Counted from the first letter of the stretch, positions 24,873-33,698 are shown. The stretch: DNA of 40,857 nucleotides from Planctomycetota bacterium (GCA_013152205.1 JAADGV010000095.1:1-40857); one strand, 5' to 3'. Notes: generated by a model not told the origin, from the sequence alone. A program made the numbers and translations.

Positions 24873-25676
24873 ATGAGCCGATCAACTAGCACTCCCTTGG
24901 CCCGCGAACGGCAGTTGCAAATCCTCGTTGAGCTTGAGGAAGAGGGGGCGGTGCGTGTTTCGTCTCTGGCAGAGCAGTTTCAGGTGGCGGAGGAAACCAT
25001 CCGCCGCGATCTCGATAAACTTAGTGTTAAGGGGCGACTCGCTCGAACCCATGGCGGGGCGATCAGTATTCGCAACGACCGCAGCGATCTCCCTGTGACG
25101 GTGCGAAAAACTACGAACGCCGCAGAGAAACGCCATATTGCTGCCAGCGCGGTATTGCATGTCGACCCAGGCGACGTCATCGCACTTGATGCGTCTACTT
25201 CAGTTTCAGAATTGGCCTGTCTGTTGCCCGACATGCCATTGACGGTCGTCACCAACGGGTTGGAAATAGTACGTCTGCTAGCCAGACGACCAGCAATCAA
25301 AGTCATTTCTACTGGTGGCGAACTCGATGCAAAGTCGATGTGCTTTCTTGGTCCCGTGGCTGAAGCGACGATACGTCAATTTGAAATCAGCAAAGTGTTT
25401 CTGTCGTGCAAAGCAATCGACCTTGAACGGGGCTACAGCGAAGCCTCGACGGCTCATGCCTCGATCAAGCGTTTGTTGATCGAGCTAGCAGGCTGCTCCT
25501 ACATGTTGGCCGACCACAGCAAGTTTGGCGTTCGTTCGATGGCTTACTCTAGCGCTTTGGGCAACATGGATGTTGTGATTACCGATGCGAAAGTCGACAC
25601 CAACACTTTAGACGTCTTACACGCGGCAGGCGTAGCAACAGAGATTGCCTCGGCTCCTGTTGCCTTTGCGACTTAG
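24873..25676 (+). CDS. DeoR-family transcriptional regulator of rhamnose genes
   Basis: 267 residues from ATG 24873 (MSRSTSTPLARERQLQILVE), favoured by a TTTAGG site; upstream starts 24855 (ATG) and 24720 (GTG) lack one, and the longest would overlap the divergent aldolase gene. The N-terminal DeoR helix-turn-helix is clear (VRVSSLAEQFQVAEETIRRD then LDKLSVKGRLARTHGGA), followed by a DeoR sensor domain of the sugar-phosphate-binding type (DVIALDASTSVSELACLLP, VVTNGLE, DHSKFG). It likely represses the divergent rhamnose genes until a phosphorylated intermediate binds. Other sugars cannot be excluded. Confidence 0.85.
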   Translation: MSRSTSTPLARERQLQILVELEEEGAVRVSSLAEQFQVAEETIRRDLDKLSVKGRLARTHGGAISIRNDRSDLPVTVRKTTNAAEKRHIAASAVLHVDPGDVIALDASTSVSELACLLPDMPLTVVTNGLEIVRLLARRPAIKVISTGGELDAKSMCFLGPVAEATIRQFEISKVFLSCKAIDLERGYSEASTAHASIKRLLIELAGCSYMLADHSKFGVRSMAYSSALGNMDVVITDAKVDTNTLDVLHAAGVATEIASAPVAFAT

Positions 25677-25704
25677 CGCCTCGGCTGTGACTTAGCGCCT
25701 CGGC
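25670..25704. repeat. Short direct repeat across the DeoR stop codon
   Basis: GACTTAGCGCCTCGGC occurs at 25670-25685 and again at 25689-25704. The first copy contains the TAG stop of the DeoR gene. Probably a small duplication. Confidence 0.8.
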
Positions 25705-25811
25705 AAGGAAATTCTATCTATTTTTGGTTGTGGCATCGCCTTGTTGGGGTCTTTGTTGTGACGGGATAGCCGTTGAAAAAGGATCAAGATGTAGCACGTT
25801 ATTTTGAACCG

Positions 25812-26870
25812 TTACACGTCCAGCTCATCTAGTGAATCGATAAGCCTATCCAACTCATCCTTGGGCTGTTCAGGAGTTTCGGTCGCAGGTTGGCGCTTGG
25901 GCATGTCCGCTTCTTTGCCCACCACTTCGCGACCCGCTAAGAGTAGCTGTTCGTCCCTTTCTCGGGCAGCTACCTCCTGTGCCTTGTCTGCCCCGGGTGC
26001 GCCAGGGTCAGGGGCTCCGAACAATTGCGATAGATCGATCTTCATGCTGCCGGCGGTTTCTGGGCTGCCTGCAATAGTTGGTGTCTTATGCTGTGGAAAG
26101 ATAATCGCGTTCTCAGGACACACACGACTACAAGCAGGGCACCCCAGGCGACAGTTGTCAGGTTGCTCGACCAAGATGGTTTCTTGCCGATCGATGCCAT
26201 AGACTCCGAATAAACAAAAATCGATACACTCCAAGCAATTGGTGCAGCGGCTCATGTCGATCACCGGATACCAACGTCGTGAGGGATCTTCGTCGATCAC
26301 GATCGGCCCTTGCGGTGTTGATTCCGAAGAATCCGAAGAATCGGCGGCTAGATAGCGTTCCATCTGTTCAGGCTTCGGGCTGCCGTTAATCCAACCATTC
26401 AACTCCACCATCGGGGTCGCAAGTTCTTGGGATATGCGCCGGACTTCGTCGACATACGCAGAGGCATCTTCATAAGCTCGTAGGTCGAGGCAGTAGATTT
26501 TCCGTGCAGGTTGGTTCCGGCGATCGATGACTCGTTGCTTATCGTCTGCAACAGTTTCGAGTTCGTCGTCTTCGTCCTCACCCAACGATTTCAACAGCGT
26601 CGCGCCTTCTTGGCCACAAATTTGGTTGCGATCAAGAATCCATCGAGCAGCACGCGGAAACAGCCAACTGCATATCACCAAGTCGCCGGATATGCCGGAC
26701 AGGCACAACATGCCTGTGCCATCGGGCTTCAAGTCGTAAAGGTTCGGAACCACGGTCACCTCGATTCCGCGCTCGCCCAACAGCCGAGCAACGATCTGCT
26801 CTTCCAGTTCCCGTTTCTTCGGGTTCTGGCTACGGCTTTGAGAAACGACAACAGAAAGACGATGGGCCAT
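25812..26870 (-). CDS. Two-[4Fe-4S] ferredoxin-like protein
   Basis: 352 residues. Two four-cysteine clusters, Cys209/212/215/219 (CTNCLECIDFC) and Cys240/244/247/251 (CRLGCPACSRVC, with CPENAI after), form a bacterial-ferredoxin domain for two [4Fe-4S] clusters. Residues 1-165 form an alpha/beta domain (MAHRLSVVVSQSRSQNPKKR) that may bind a partner or nucleotide. The C-terminal ~100 residues are acidic, proline-rich and probably disordered. No signal peptide, so cytoplasmic. No obvious oxidoreductase neighbour, so the electron partner is unknown. I recall similar proteins in planctomycetes, without known function. Confidence 0.8.
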   Translation of the reverse strand: MAHRLSVVVSQSRSQNPKKRELEEQIVARLLGERGIEVTVVPNLYDLKPDGTGMLCLSGISGDLVICSWLFPRAARWILDRNQICGQEGATLLKSLGEDEDDELETVADDKQRVIDRRNQPARKIYCLDLRAYEDASAYVDEVRRISQELATPMVELNGWINGSPKPEQMERYLAADSSDSSESTPQGPIVIDEDPSRRWYPVIDMSRCTNCLECIDFCLFGVYGIDRQETILVEQPDNCRLGCPACSRVCPENAIIFPQHKTPTIAGSPETAGSMKIDLSQLFGAPDPGAPGADKAQEVAARERDEQLLLAGREVVGKEADMPKRQPATETPEQPKDELDRLIDSLDELDV

Positions 26871-26896
26871 GATTAAATGTCGTAGGTTCAGTGATA

Positions 26897-26955
26897 GCTG
26901 CAGGCGGAAGCCGCAGTTTTTTCAGATTCAACCGCGGCTCCCGCCAGCGGCTAGC
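26897..26955. repeat. GGCGGAAGCCGC dispersed repeat, copy 1
   Basis: GCTGCAGGCGGAAGCCGCAG followed by TTTTTTCAGATT (26897-26928), then a partly inverted sequence to ~26955. Copy 2 is at 40737-40769; a related hairpin is at 31336-31396. Confidence 0.7.
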
Positions 26956-27066
26956 ATGACTTTACAGTTCACTAGGCATCATTATACCAAATCTTGCATC
27001 ATTGCGTGGAACCACCTATAAGGCTGTTTTCGCAGCCAGTTTCCAACCACTGAGAACCAAAACGTC

Positions 27067-27561
27067 ATGGGCGATTCGATTCCAACCTGCATTGAAAACC
27101 TTAGCCAGTCTGATGCGGTTCGCCAAGCCGATGCTGCGGAGACGTTGGCCAGCTTAGGAGAGGCGGCCCGGCCTGCTATCGTTGCGTTGGTGCAAACCTG
27201 TGGTAGCGACGACGAAGATGTAAGCAATTGGTGTGCTTCGGCATTAGAGGGCGTGGGGCCGCCCACGGTCGAACAAATCGACGACCTAAAATTACTTGCC
27301 CGGGCTTCTGACGAAAACGTAGCTTTTTGGGCGGTCACGTTGTTGGGCCGCGCCGGGGCCGCCTCGGCCGTGCCTGTGCTCGTCGAACGACTCGCCGATT
27401 CAGCAACGCCGAGCGTGCAGCGTCGAGCCGCTTGGGCACTGGGACGTTTGGGCCATGGTGCAAATTCAGCCCTAGATTCCCTGCGCCAAGCAACTGCCTC
27501 TGCCGATCGCCCATTGGCAAGCCAAGCACAAGAGGCGATCACTAAAATCGAGGCTTCTTAA
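27067..27561 (+). CDS. HEAT-repeat protein
   Basis: 164 residues, ATG 27067. Four or so HEAT/PBS-lyase-like repeats of ~30 residues with the usual D-x-VR-x-A-x-L pattern: AVRQADAAETLASLGEAARP, NWCASALEGVG, VAFWAVTLLGRAGAASAVPV, PSVQRRAAWALGRLGHGANS. Such alpha-solenoids are protein-binding scaffolds. No signal peptide, so probably cytoplasmic. It stands alone between the ferredoxin-like gene and an inverted repeat, and its partner is unknown. Confidence 0.85.
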   Translation: MGDSIPTCIENLSQSDAVRQADAAETLASLGEAARPAIVALVQTCGSDDEDVSNWCASALEGVGPPTVEQIDDLKLLARASDENVAFWAVTLLGRAGAASAVPVLVERLADSATPSVQRRAAWALGRLGHGANSALDSLRQATASADRPLASQAQEAITKIEAS

Positions 27562-27583
27562 CACTACAGTGCAGGGTCAAGTT

Positions 27584-27767
27584 AACCACGACGACACAAC
27601 GGACACGACGTGAATCGAGCGTTTAACATTGAAGCCGTACGCCTATCAATTCAAGTGGAAGAGATTTTCACAAGAAACAACACCTACGGCGTTTTGGTAA
27701 GCTCCGGATCGAGGAAAAATACCTAAAATCCATCCTTCTTCGTCGTGCTCGTTGTGTCGTCGTGGTT
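27584..27767. repeat. 184-bp inverted-repeat element
   Basis: Left arm 27584-27609 (AACCACGACGACACAACGG...) and right arm 27742-27767 are reverse complements at 24 of 26 positions, enclosing ~130 bp with no gene. A third arm of the same family, AACCACGACGACACGACGGG, is at 37321-37346. Resembles a miniature non-autonomous element, though no target duplication was recognised. Confidence 0.8.
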
Positions 27768-27792
27768 TAATCTTGCGTACTAGTTCGGTTCC

Positions 27793-29226
27793 CTACTTAT
27801 CCTCAACTTCGCCATCGCGAATTGCAAACAGCGAAGAGAACGTCCGGAAATAGATCGTGCCATTGGCGATGACCGGCGAGGCAGAAATATCTTCGCCCAA
27901 TTCGTTTTGCGCTAGAATCTCGAATTCTCGCCCGGCTCGAATTACGTTAATCTTACCACTTCGGCTCGTGAGATAGACCTTTCCGTCTGCGTAAACTGGA
28001 GAGGCCCGGTGTCGATCGCGGACGGTTCGCTCGTGATAAATTTCTTCACCCGTCTCTGCATCAAGGCATAGCAAGTTGCCATTCTCACGGCATAGATAAA
28101 CCAGTCCCTCATGGATCAATGGCGAGGGCACATCGGGCGTCTTGTCGGGAAAGCGCCAAGCAACCGACTTAGTCGATTCGGTGATATCGCCCTGCCCTCC
28201 TGGCCTTAGCCCCAGCACCGGGCCTCCTTTGGCCGAAGGAACCACGATGAGGTTTTTGCCAAACGAGGGCGACGAAACTAGCCTTAGGGTCGGGTTGTAG
28301 CTGCCCGGCGGGTTCAACCCGCCACTGCGCCACAACTCGTGGCCATCGTCCAAAGCATGCCCTACCACATAGTCGGCACCATGGCTAACCAAACAGGCGT
28401 AGTTCTCGTCGCGGTAGAGAGTTGGCGAAGCGTACGAATGCTCACACTCATCATGAGCATCGCTAGGACGAGGCTGTTTCCAGATTTCTTTGCCCGTCGC
28501 CGCATCAAGGCACACCACGATTGCCTCTCGCGTTTCCGGATCGCCTTCGCCATGAATCACTTGCAGATAGAGTCGCCCTCGGTCTAGTATCGGCGTCGAA
28601 GCCATGCCAAACGCAATTTGCAATTTGCCATAACGGTCTTCCAGATTAAAGCCCCACGCCTTGTTCCCTTCTCGATCGAAACAAGCCAATGCGCCGGTTC
28701 CCACCAATGCCCATACGTGTTTGCCATCGGTGCTGGGCGAGGGCGAAGCCATGTTGCCTTCGTCGGAACGGACTGCCCGATCGCCAGAACTCAGGGGTCG
28801 CTGCCAAAGTTTTTCACCATCAGTCGAAAGACACCATAGCTCTAAGTCGTCGTCGTTTGCTGTGGTGAGATAAATGCGATCGTCCCACACCACTGGCGTT
28901 GCCCCTGCTTTTCCGGGCAGCTCCACCCGCCAGGCGATGTTTTTGCTTTCAGACCATTCGGTCGGAATTCCCGTTTCGCTACTAATTCCATTTAGCTGGG
29001 GGCCACGCCACTGGGGCCAATTCTCAGCACGGGTTTCTGGCCCACTGGCGAAAAGCCACAAGATGCTGCCAAGTAGTAACGTCGTCAGGCAAATTGGTCG
29101 ATATCGCAAGGCATTCTCGCTTTCAAGCACAGCAAACGGTGGGAAAGTCTCTGGATAGAGTGTTTTCGACGCAGCCTTCGCCGTCAAGCCAGTTGGTGAC
29201 GTACAATTGAGCGGGTTCTGGGGCAC
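27793..29226 (-). CDS. Exported PQQ-like beta-propeller protein
   Basis: Up to 477 residues from GTG 29226; TTG 29109, just before the signal-like LRYRPICLTTLLLGSILWLF, may be the true start (438 residues). The mature part opens ENWPQWRGPQLNGIS, the classic start of planctomycete PQQ-binding-like proteins, and repeats blades with Gly/Asp turns (GDGKHVWALVGTGALACFDR type, EGLVYLCRENGNLLCLDAET). These are eight-bladed propellers related to BamB and quinoprotein dehydrogenases; catalytic residues are not evident. Periplasmic or surface location is likely. Confidence 0.8.
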   Translation of the reverse strand: MPQNPLNCTSPTGLTAKAASKTLYPETFPPFAVLESENALRYRPICLTTLLLGSILWLFASGPETRAENWPQWRGPQLNGISSETGIPTEWSESKNIAWRVELPGKAGATPVVWDDRIYLTTANDDDLELWCLSTDGEKLWQRPLSSGDRAVRSDEGNMASPSPSTDGKHVWALVGTGALACFDREGNKAWGFNLEDRYGKLQIAFGMASTPILDRGRLYLQVIHGEGDPETREAIVVCLDAATGKEIWKQPRPSDAHDECEHSYASPTLYRDENYACLVSHGADYVVGHALDDGHELWRSGGLNPPGSYNPTLRLVSSPSFGKNLIVVPSAKGGPVLGLRPGGQGDITESTKSVAWRFPDKTPDVPSPLIHEGLVYLCRENGNLLCLDAETGEEIYHERTVRDRHRASPVYADGKVYLTSRSGKINVIRAGREFEILAQNELGEDISASPVIANGTIYFRTFSSLFAIRDGEVEDK

Positions 29227-29325
29227 TTCGGCTCAACCCTCATTGCCAGTCTCAGAGATTCGCAATTACAATAGAGCGAGAGAAAACGTATTTCCTGGCA
29301 ACCTCCTCAGCGGACGGCGGCAACT

Positions 29326-30984
29326 ATGCGAATCCGCGCGATTCCGCAAATCTATCACAACATGAACCGTTGGGGCGAGATTCTTTCGATCCTCAGCAAA
29401 TACGGCTTGGCTGGCTGGCTCAGTCGATTTGAGTTCGGTTTTACCAAATCGCTTTTCAAAAATCGCAAAGGGCAAGTGCTCGCTGACGAAAGCAGCGAAA
29501 CGCGTATTCGGCTCGCCATCGAAGAACTCGGCCCGGCCTTCATCAAGCTAGGCCAAATCATGAGCACCCGACCCGATGTTGTCGGTGGCGATCTCGCGAC
29601 GGAACTCGAAAAGCTACAGGCCAACGTCCCTGCTGATTCCTTCGAGGAAATCGAAGAAATCATCAAAGAAGATTTAGGACGTCCAATCGAGGAAATCTTC
29701 GATGAGTTTTCTACCGAGCCTGTTGCCTCGGCCTCCATTGGCCAAGTGCATCGTGCCCGACTAAAAACGGGCGAAGAAGTTGCAGTCAAAGTTCAGCATT
29801 TTCAAATCCAAAAGACGGTACACGTCGATCTCGACATACTGACCGGCCTTGCCTTGCTAGCCAAACGCTTGCCTGAGCTAAAACCGTATCGCCCCGAGGC
29901 CACGGTTGCCGAGTTTCAACGTGTGATGCAACGCGAACTCGATTTCTCTCGCGAACGCCGCCATCTCGAACAATTCGCACTCGCCTTTGCAGACAACGAC
30001 CAAGTTAAAATCCCAGAAGTCTATCCCGAGATTTCTACCGAACGCGTGCTCGTCATGGAATGGCTTGATGGCGTTCCATTGACTGATATCAAACGCATTG
30101 AGTCGGCTGGTTTCGACCTCAGGGCTATTGCGAGTGTTGGTGCCGAGATGTATCTCGAAATGATTTTCCGCCATGGGTTTTATCATGCCGATCCGCACCC
30201 AGGGAATCTATTGCTGCTGCCCGGCGGCACCATCGGCTTGCTCGATTTTGGTATGGTTGCCCGAATCGATGAAACGCTTCGCGAAGATATCGAAGATATG
30301 TTGCTAGCGATTATCGAACAGGATGCGCAGCGGCTTGTTTCGGTGGTGATACGCGTAGGTTCGGTTCCAACGGGGCTTGATGAGACGGGTTTGTCTCTCG
30401 ACCTCTCCGATTTCGTTGCTCAGTATGCCTATCAGTCGGTCGAGAATTTCGAGTTGGGTGCCGCGCTGTCCGAGATGTTCGATATCATTCGCCGCTACGA
30501 AATCCTACTCCCTTCTTCGATGACCATGTTGCTCAAAGTGCTGGTGATGCTAGAAGGAACGGCCCAAAAGCTAGAGCCTTCCTTCAGCTTGATGGAGGTG
30601 ATCAAGCCGTACCAAAGCAAGATCGTCGCGCAGCGTTTGTCGCCTGCTCGACAATTTCGCAAGATGCGACGCTTGGCCTACGAGATGCAACAACTGATTG
30701 AAGTTGTACCGCGGCGGCTACGCGATATTTTACAACAGGTACAAAGTGGTAGCTTCGACGTTCACTTGGATCACCGTGGGCTGGAACCCTCGGTCAACCG
30801 GCTGGTGTTAGGAATGCTTACCAGCTCGCTCTTCATCGGGTCGGTGCTGCTCATTACCAACCAAGTTTGGCCTTTCCATGGAGTCTCGGTCCCTGGAACC
30901 CTGGGGGGAGCTTTGAGTGCCGCATTGGGCCTGCGGCTTCTGCGAGCGATTAGCAAATCGGGTCATCTAGACCGGCGACCGTGA
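29326..30984 (+). CDS. ABC1/UbiB-family atypical kinase
   Basis: 552 residues, ATG 29326. The ABC1 (AarF/UbiB/ADCK) signature is present: KxGQ in FIKLGQIMSTRPD (~73-85), ASIGQVHRA, the VAVKVQ lysine, the catalytic HADPHPGN loop and the LDFGM metal motif. The C-terminus has two hydrophobic segments (LVLGMLTSSLFIGSVLLITN and a following one), so it is membrane-bound. UbiB proteins support quinone biosynthesis and lipid homeostasis by ATPase activity; an exact role in planctomycetes is not known. No ubi or men genes are adjacent. Confidence 0.92.
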   Translation: MRIRAIPQIYHNMNRWGEILSILSKYGLAGWLSRFEFGFTKSLFKNRKGQVLADESSETRIRLAIEELGPAFIKLGQIMSTRPDVVGGDLATELEKLQANVPADSFEEIEEIIKEDLGRPIEEIFDEFSTEPVASASIGQVHRARLKTGEEVAVKVQHFQIQKTVHVDLDILTGLALLAKRLPELKPYRPEATVAEFQRVMQRELDFSRERRHLEQFALAFADNDQVKIPEVYPEISTERVLVMEWLDGVPLTDIKRIESAGFDLRAIASVGAEMYLEMIFRHGFYHADPHPGNLLLLPGGTIGLLDFGMVARIDETLREDIEDMLLAIIEQDAQRLVSVVIRVGSVPTGLDETGLSLDLSDFVAQYAYQSVENFELGAALSEMFDIIRRYEILLPSSMTMLLKVLVMLEGTAQKLEPSFSLMEVIKPYQSKIVAQRLSPARQFRKMRRLAYEMQQLIEVVPRRLRDILQQVQSGSFDVHLDHRGLEPSVNRLVLGMLTSSLFIGSVLLITNQVWPFHGVSVPGTLGGALSAALGLRLLRAISKSGHLDRRP

Positions 30985-30996
30985 TTCCTTAGAACG

Positions 30997-31158
30997 TCAC
31001 TGAGCCGCAGCGGCGGTCGCTTGTGGTTCTTCCACTGGCTTGACGAAGCTATCGAGGGCCTGCTCCAGACGCTCGTTCAGGGCGTCCAGCTCGGTGATCA
31101 GCTGCTCGTGACGCTGCTCAAGACGCTGAATAACCGCATTGGGGGCTAGTTCACTCAT
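30997..31158 (-). CDS. Small 53-aa coiled-coil protein
   Basis: ATG 31158 to TGA 30997. A single amphipathic helix with heptad leucines (VIQRLEQRHEQLITELDALN then ERLEQALDSF) and a Pro/Ala-rich tail ending AAAAQ. The codon use and the absence of stops fit a real gene, but no family is recognised. It is convergent with the ABC1 kinase, its stop 12 bases from that gene's end. The ribosome-binding site is weak. A dimeric coiled coil is expected; function unknown. Confidence 0.65.
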   Translation of the reverse strand: MSELAPNAVIQRLEQRHEQLITELDALNERLEQALDSFVKPVEEPQATAAAAQ

Positions 31159-31335
31159 CGACGGTAGGCTCGGGGGACATCTGGCAATCTATCCAAACTG
31201 GGCAACACCTGTCCCATCGGCCAATTTTTGGCCCAAGATCGAGCCTTGAATCCCAGCAAAGGCTTCGGTCGAAATACCAAACAGCCGATCGTAGCGGCTG
31301 TAGCGATCGCAGCAGCGAAAGGCCGAGGAGAATCG

Positions 31336-31396
31336 CTAGCCGTGAGTGGAAGCTGCGGTTGAGCCTGAAAAAACCGTGGCTTCCGCTCACGGCTAG
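31336..31396. repeat. Hairpin repeat (CTAGCCGTGAGTGGAAGC type)
   Basis: Arms 31336-31360 and 31372-31396 are reverse complements at about 22 of 25 positions with an 11-nt loop. It lies in the 362-base gap between the coiled-coil gene and rpsU. The remainder of the gap shows no gene; the rpsU promoter is expected in its right part but not clearly defined. Confidence 0.8.
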
Positions 31397-31520
31397 TACA
31401 GAACTTTTGACGTTCGTGGGGTGGACGGCTTGCACAGCCGATGTTATCTTATGTGCTTCTCAGGCAATGGGTTACGTAGACCTGTTGGGTCGAGTCGGGT
31501 GCTTTTTTGGGAGTTAGAAG

Positions 31521-31715
31521 TTGGTCAAGTTAACACTTCGGGACAGAGAGACAGCCCAAGAAGCAGTTCGCCGTTTCCGCAAGCTCGTCGAGCGTAGCGG
31601 CATCAAGAAAGAAATCCGCATCCGCGAGTTCTACGAAAAGCCGAGCGAGACCAAGCGTCGTGCCCGTCTACGAGCTGCCCGCCGTTCGCGCCGCGATCGC
31701 TTGCTGGGCCGATAG
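31521..31715 (+). CDS. rpsU: 30S ribosomal protein bS21
   Basis: 64 residues, starting at TTG 31521 with GGGAG 8 bases upstream. [20 protein letters not shown] followed by a basic tail ending [11 protein letters not shown] is a standard bS21, which binds the 3' end of 16S rRNA near the anti-Shine-Dalgarno and helps initiate translation. Typical length is 55-75. A TTG start may keep expression low or allow feedback. It has its own terminator at 31728-31768 and appears monocistronic. Confidence 0.95.
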   Translation: MVKLTLRDRETAQEAVRRFRKLVERSGIKKEIRIREFYEKPSETKRRARLRAARRSRRDRLLGR

Positions 31716-31727
31716 CGATATTCAAGA

Positions 31728-31768
31728 GCAAAGCCACAGGGTTGCAACCCTGTGGCTTTGCCTTTTTT
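31728..31768 (+). terminator. rpsU terminator
   Basis: A perfect 34-nt palindrome (31728-31761; arm GCAAAGCCACAGGGTTG) followed by CTTTTTTT on the plus strand. Strong Rho-independent terminator, 13 bases after rpsU. It could also act on the convergent barrel gene, though a T-run is lacking on that strand. Confidence 0.9.
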
Positions 31769-31796
31769 TACGTTCAAATCGTTGGCTGAATTCGCT

Positions 31797-33053
31797 TCAG
31801 AACGCGAATTCCGAGCGAACAAAGAAGCCATCGAAGCCTAGAATGTTCGAGTCGTCGAACGATATTGGGCCAGCACCTTCGAGTACATCAAAGGTGTCTC
31901 GCATTCCCAGGTCGAACCAAGCCGAGAGCAGATAACCTGCGGAAACTGTCAGGCGATCGGTCACATAGAACGTACCCCCTGCCTCGATGTCTAGAACCGG
32001 TATTAGCTGAGTGCTGCTAAACTGAGTGAGATTTAGAATGCTTGGAGCGGTACCGCCAACGCCACTGGTGTGTTCAATGCTCACTTCGCCAAGCAAAATC
32101 GACATGTCGCCTCGGGCAAATATGGCAAAGCGTTGCTGGCGACCGAGGTAACGTGTTCCTTCTAAACCAACGCGTGCTCCACCTCCATCAAAGTCCATGG
32201 TTGTCGACCCATAGTCGTTTGTGCTCTGAAGCTCAGCCCGCCGGTCCCAGTTGACTTCGGCAAAACGAATCCCCGCAGACCACCTGAGATCCCAAGCTGG
32301 GCACCAGCCACAACCGGTGTCGCAGCCGGTGTCACAAGCACTGGCACAGGAATCGCACCCGCCGCAGGCAGGCGATCCGAGTGGAATCGTTTTGGCAAAA
32401 CCTAGGTCATAGATATTGGCACCGACGTTTGAGTTGACAGAAATACGATCTCCAGTGGAAGTCGCAACCAGATCGAAAGGGTTCAGAATTTGTGTTGTTT
32501 GTCCGCCGGGGGCAGCCGGTACGGCGGGTGGGCTAAGTGCGGACGCACTGCTATCGAAGCGAGTAAAAGCAAAGCGGATTTCCCCGCCACATTCGTTGAA
32601 GCGATAGCCACCAAAGATCCGGTAGCTCGACTGGTAACCGTAGTCGAGTTCTTGGAATACGTTGGTTATGGGCGGTAGCAGGGTGTTGCCGGCCGGAGGA
32701 GCGGTGCCTGTCCTCACGACATAGGCAGTTGACTCGCTAAAGGTTGCACGGACATTTAGATAATCGGCAGCAACAAAAAACTGGCCAGGCCGACCAAGGA
32801 TACCGCTCCGTCCGCCAGAGTATTCTCCAATGTAACTTCCGTCTTCGCAACTATTACATTCACCTAAATCGGTGCCGTAACTGTCGTCAAAACTATTGTC
32901 GAAGCTATTGTAAGATGCCAGTGAAGCCCCTGCCATTTCGGCTGCATTGTTAGCAGCACGGTAGTTGCGTTGTCGTTGGGCTTGGGCAGACGTCGTGCAG
33001 ACTAGGCTTACACATGCAATGAGCGCAGTCGCCCATCTCAGTCGAATTTTCAT
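31797..33053 (-). CDS. Lpg1974-like outer-membrane beta-barrel
   Basis: 418 residues from ATG 33053 with a strong GAGGGGGGA site; the TTG one codon earlier is also in frame. Signal peptide ~1-25 (ALIACVSLVCTTSAQA). The body alternates strands (FFVAADYLNVRATF, SYRIFGGYRFNECGGEIRFA, RVGLEGTRYL, SAGYLLSAWFDLGMRD) and ends in Phe (FFVRSEFAF), the C-terminal signal for barrel insertion. Pattern and length match planctomycete Lpg1974-family pore-forming outer-membrane proteins. A Cys-rich insert (CGGCDSCASACDTGCDTGC, ~235-255) is unusual and may form disulfides or bind metal. Likely a porin or adhesin. Confidence 0.8.
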   Translation of the reverse strand: MKIRLRWATALIACVSLVCTTSAQAQRQRNYRAANNAAEMAGASLASYNSFDNSFDDSYGTDLGECNSCEDGSYIGEYSGGRSGILGRPGQFFVAADYLNVRATFSESTAYVVRTGTAPPAGNTLLPPITNVFQELDYGYQSSYRIFGGYRFNECGGEIRFAFTRFDSSASALSPPAVPAAPGGQTTQILNPFDLVATSTGDRISVNSNVGANIYDLGFAKTIPLGSPACGGCDSCASACDTGCDTGCGWCPAWDLRWSAGIRFAEVNWDRRAELQSTNDYGSTTMDFDGGGARVGLEGTRYLGRQQRFAIFARGDMSILLGEVSIEHTSGVGGTAPSILNLTQFSSTQLIPVLDIEAGGTFYVTDRLTVSAGYLLSAWFDLGMRDTFDVLEGAGPISFDDSNILGFDGFFVRSEFAF

Positions 33054-33433
33054 CAAGATTCCCCCCTCAAGGAATTATCAAGCATCGGCGATTGTGCAAG
33101 CAACGTGCTTGCACTACGGATAAGGTCTACGCGCGGTCAAAGAATGGGCGGAGACCGTGATAAGCCAGATGCTCGTTAGAGGTCAAATTCGGCAGCCGCA
33201 CGACCAATACTTTCGCTAAATCCGGCAAAAACCTAAGAATAGGCACAAAAGGAATGAGTTGCCTGAGCGGAATACTTTATCAGCGATTGATTCCCAGCGA
33301 GGTTCTGCCCGCAAACAGGTAGGGATTTCTCGCAAAGGCGATAAGCCGCAAAGGAAAGCCAAGAAAAGGGAATTTTCTCGCAGAGACGCAGAGAAGATCA
33401 GAATGCCAAAGGCCGCGTTAAGTTTTCGGGGGG
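33054..33433. other. Intergenic region with repeat remnants
   Basis: No gene. Around 33320-33400 it carries single arms of the GCAAAGGCG/GCAGAGACGCAGAG repeat family without a full partner, consistent with a decayed copy of the 9641-type element. Confidence 0.5.
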
Positions 33434-33503
33434 GGCTGGGGTCAGGTTGTCTCCTAAATACATGAACTCCGAGTGAAACGTTGCTGGCAACCTGACCCCA
33501 GCC
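33434..33503. repeat. Inverted repeat GGCTGGGGTCAGGTTG
   Basis: Perfect 16-bp arms, 33434-33449 and 33488-33503, separated by 38 nt. No T-run. A compact dispersed-repeat-like element. Confidence 0.85.
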
Positions 33504-33655
33504 ACCCAAAGATTTACCCATTAACGTGTATTAGCGCTGATTAGCGGTTTCCTTTTTTTGGTTGCAGCCAAGGGCCTCGCTAAGTTCTCGGTGTTCTCTG
33601 TGGCTAGCATCCCTATCAGTTCGATTTTAATTCTCCTGTGCCTTGGCCCCCTGGG

Positions 33656-33698
33656 CCTAGAAAAAAACGCTGCTGAACTAAGTAAGCTCAGCAGCGTT
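33656..33698 (-). terminator. Terminator of the PEP-CTERM gene
   Basis: An 11-bp perfect stem (33666-33676 with 33688-33698; AACGCTGCTGA) followed on the minus strand by a run of seven T. Located ~130 bases downstream of the minus-strand PEP-CTERM gene. Confidence 0.8.
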
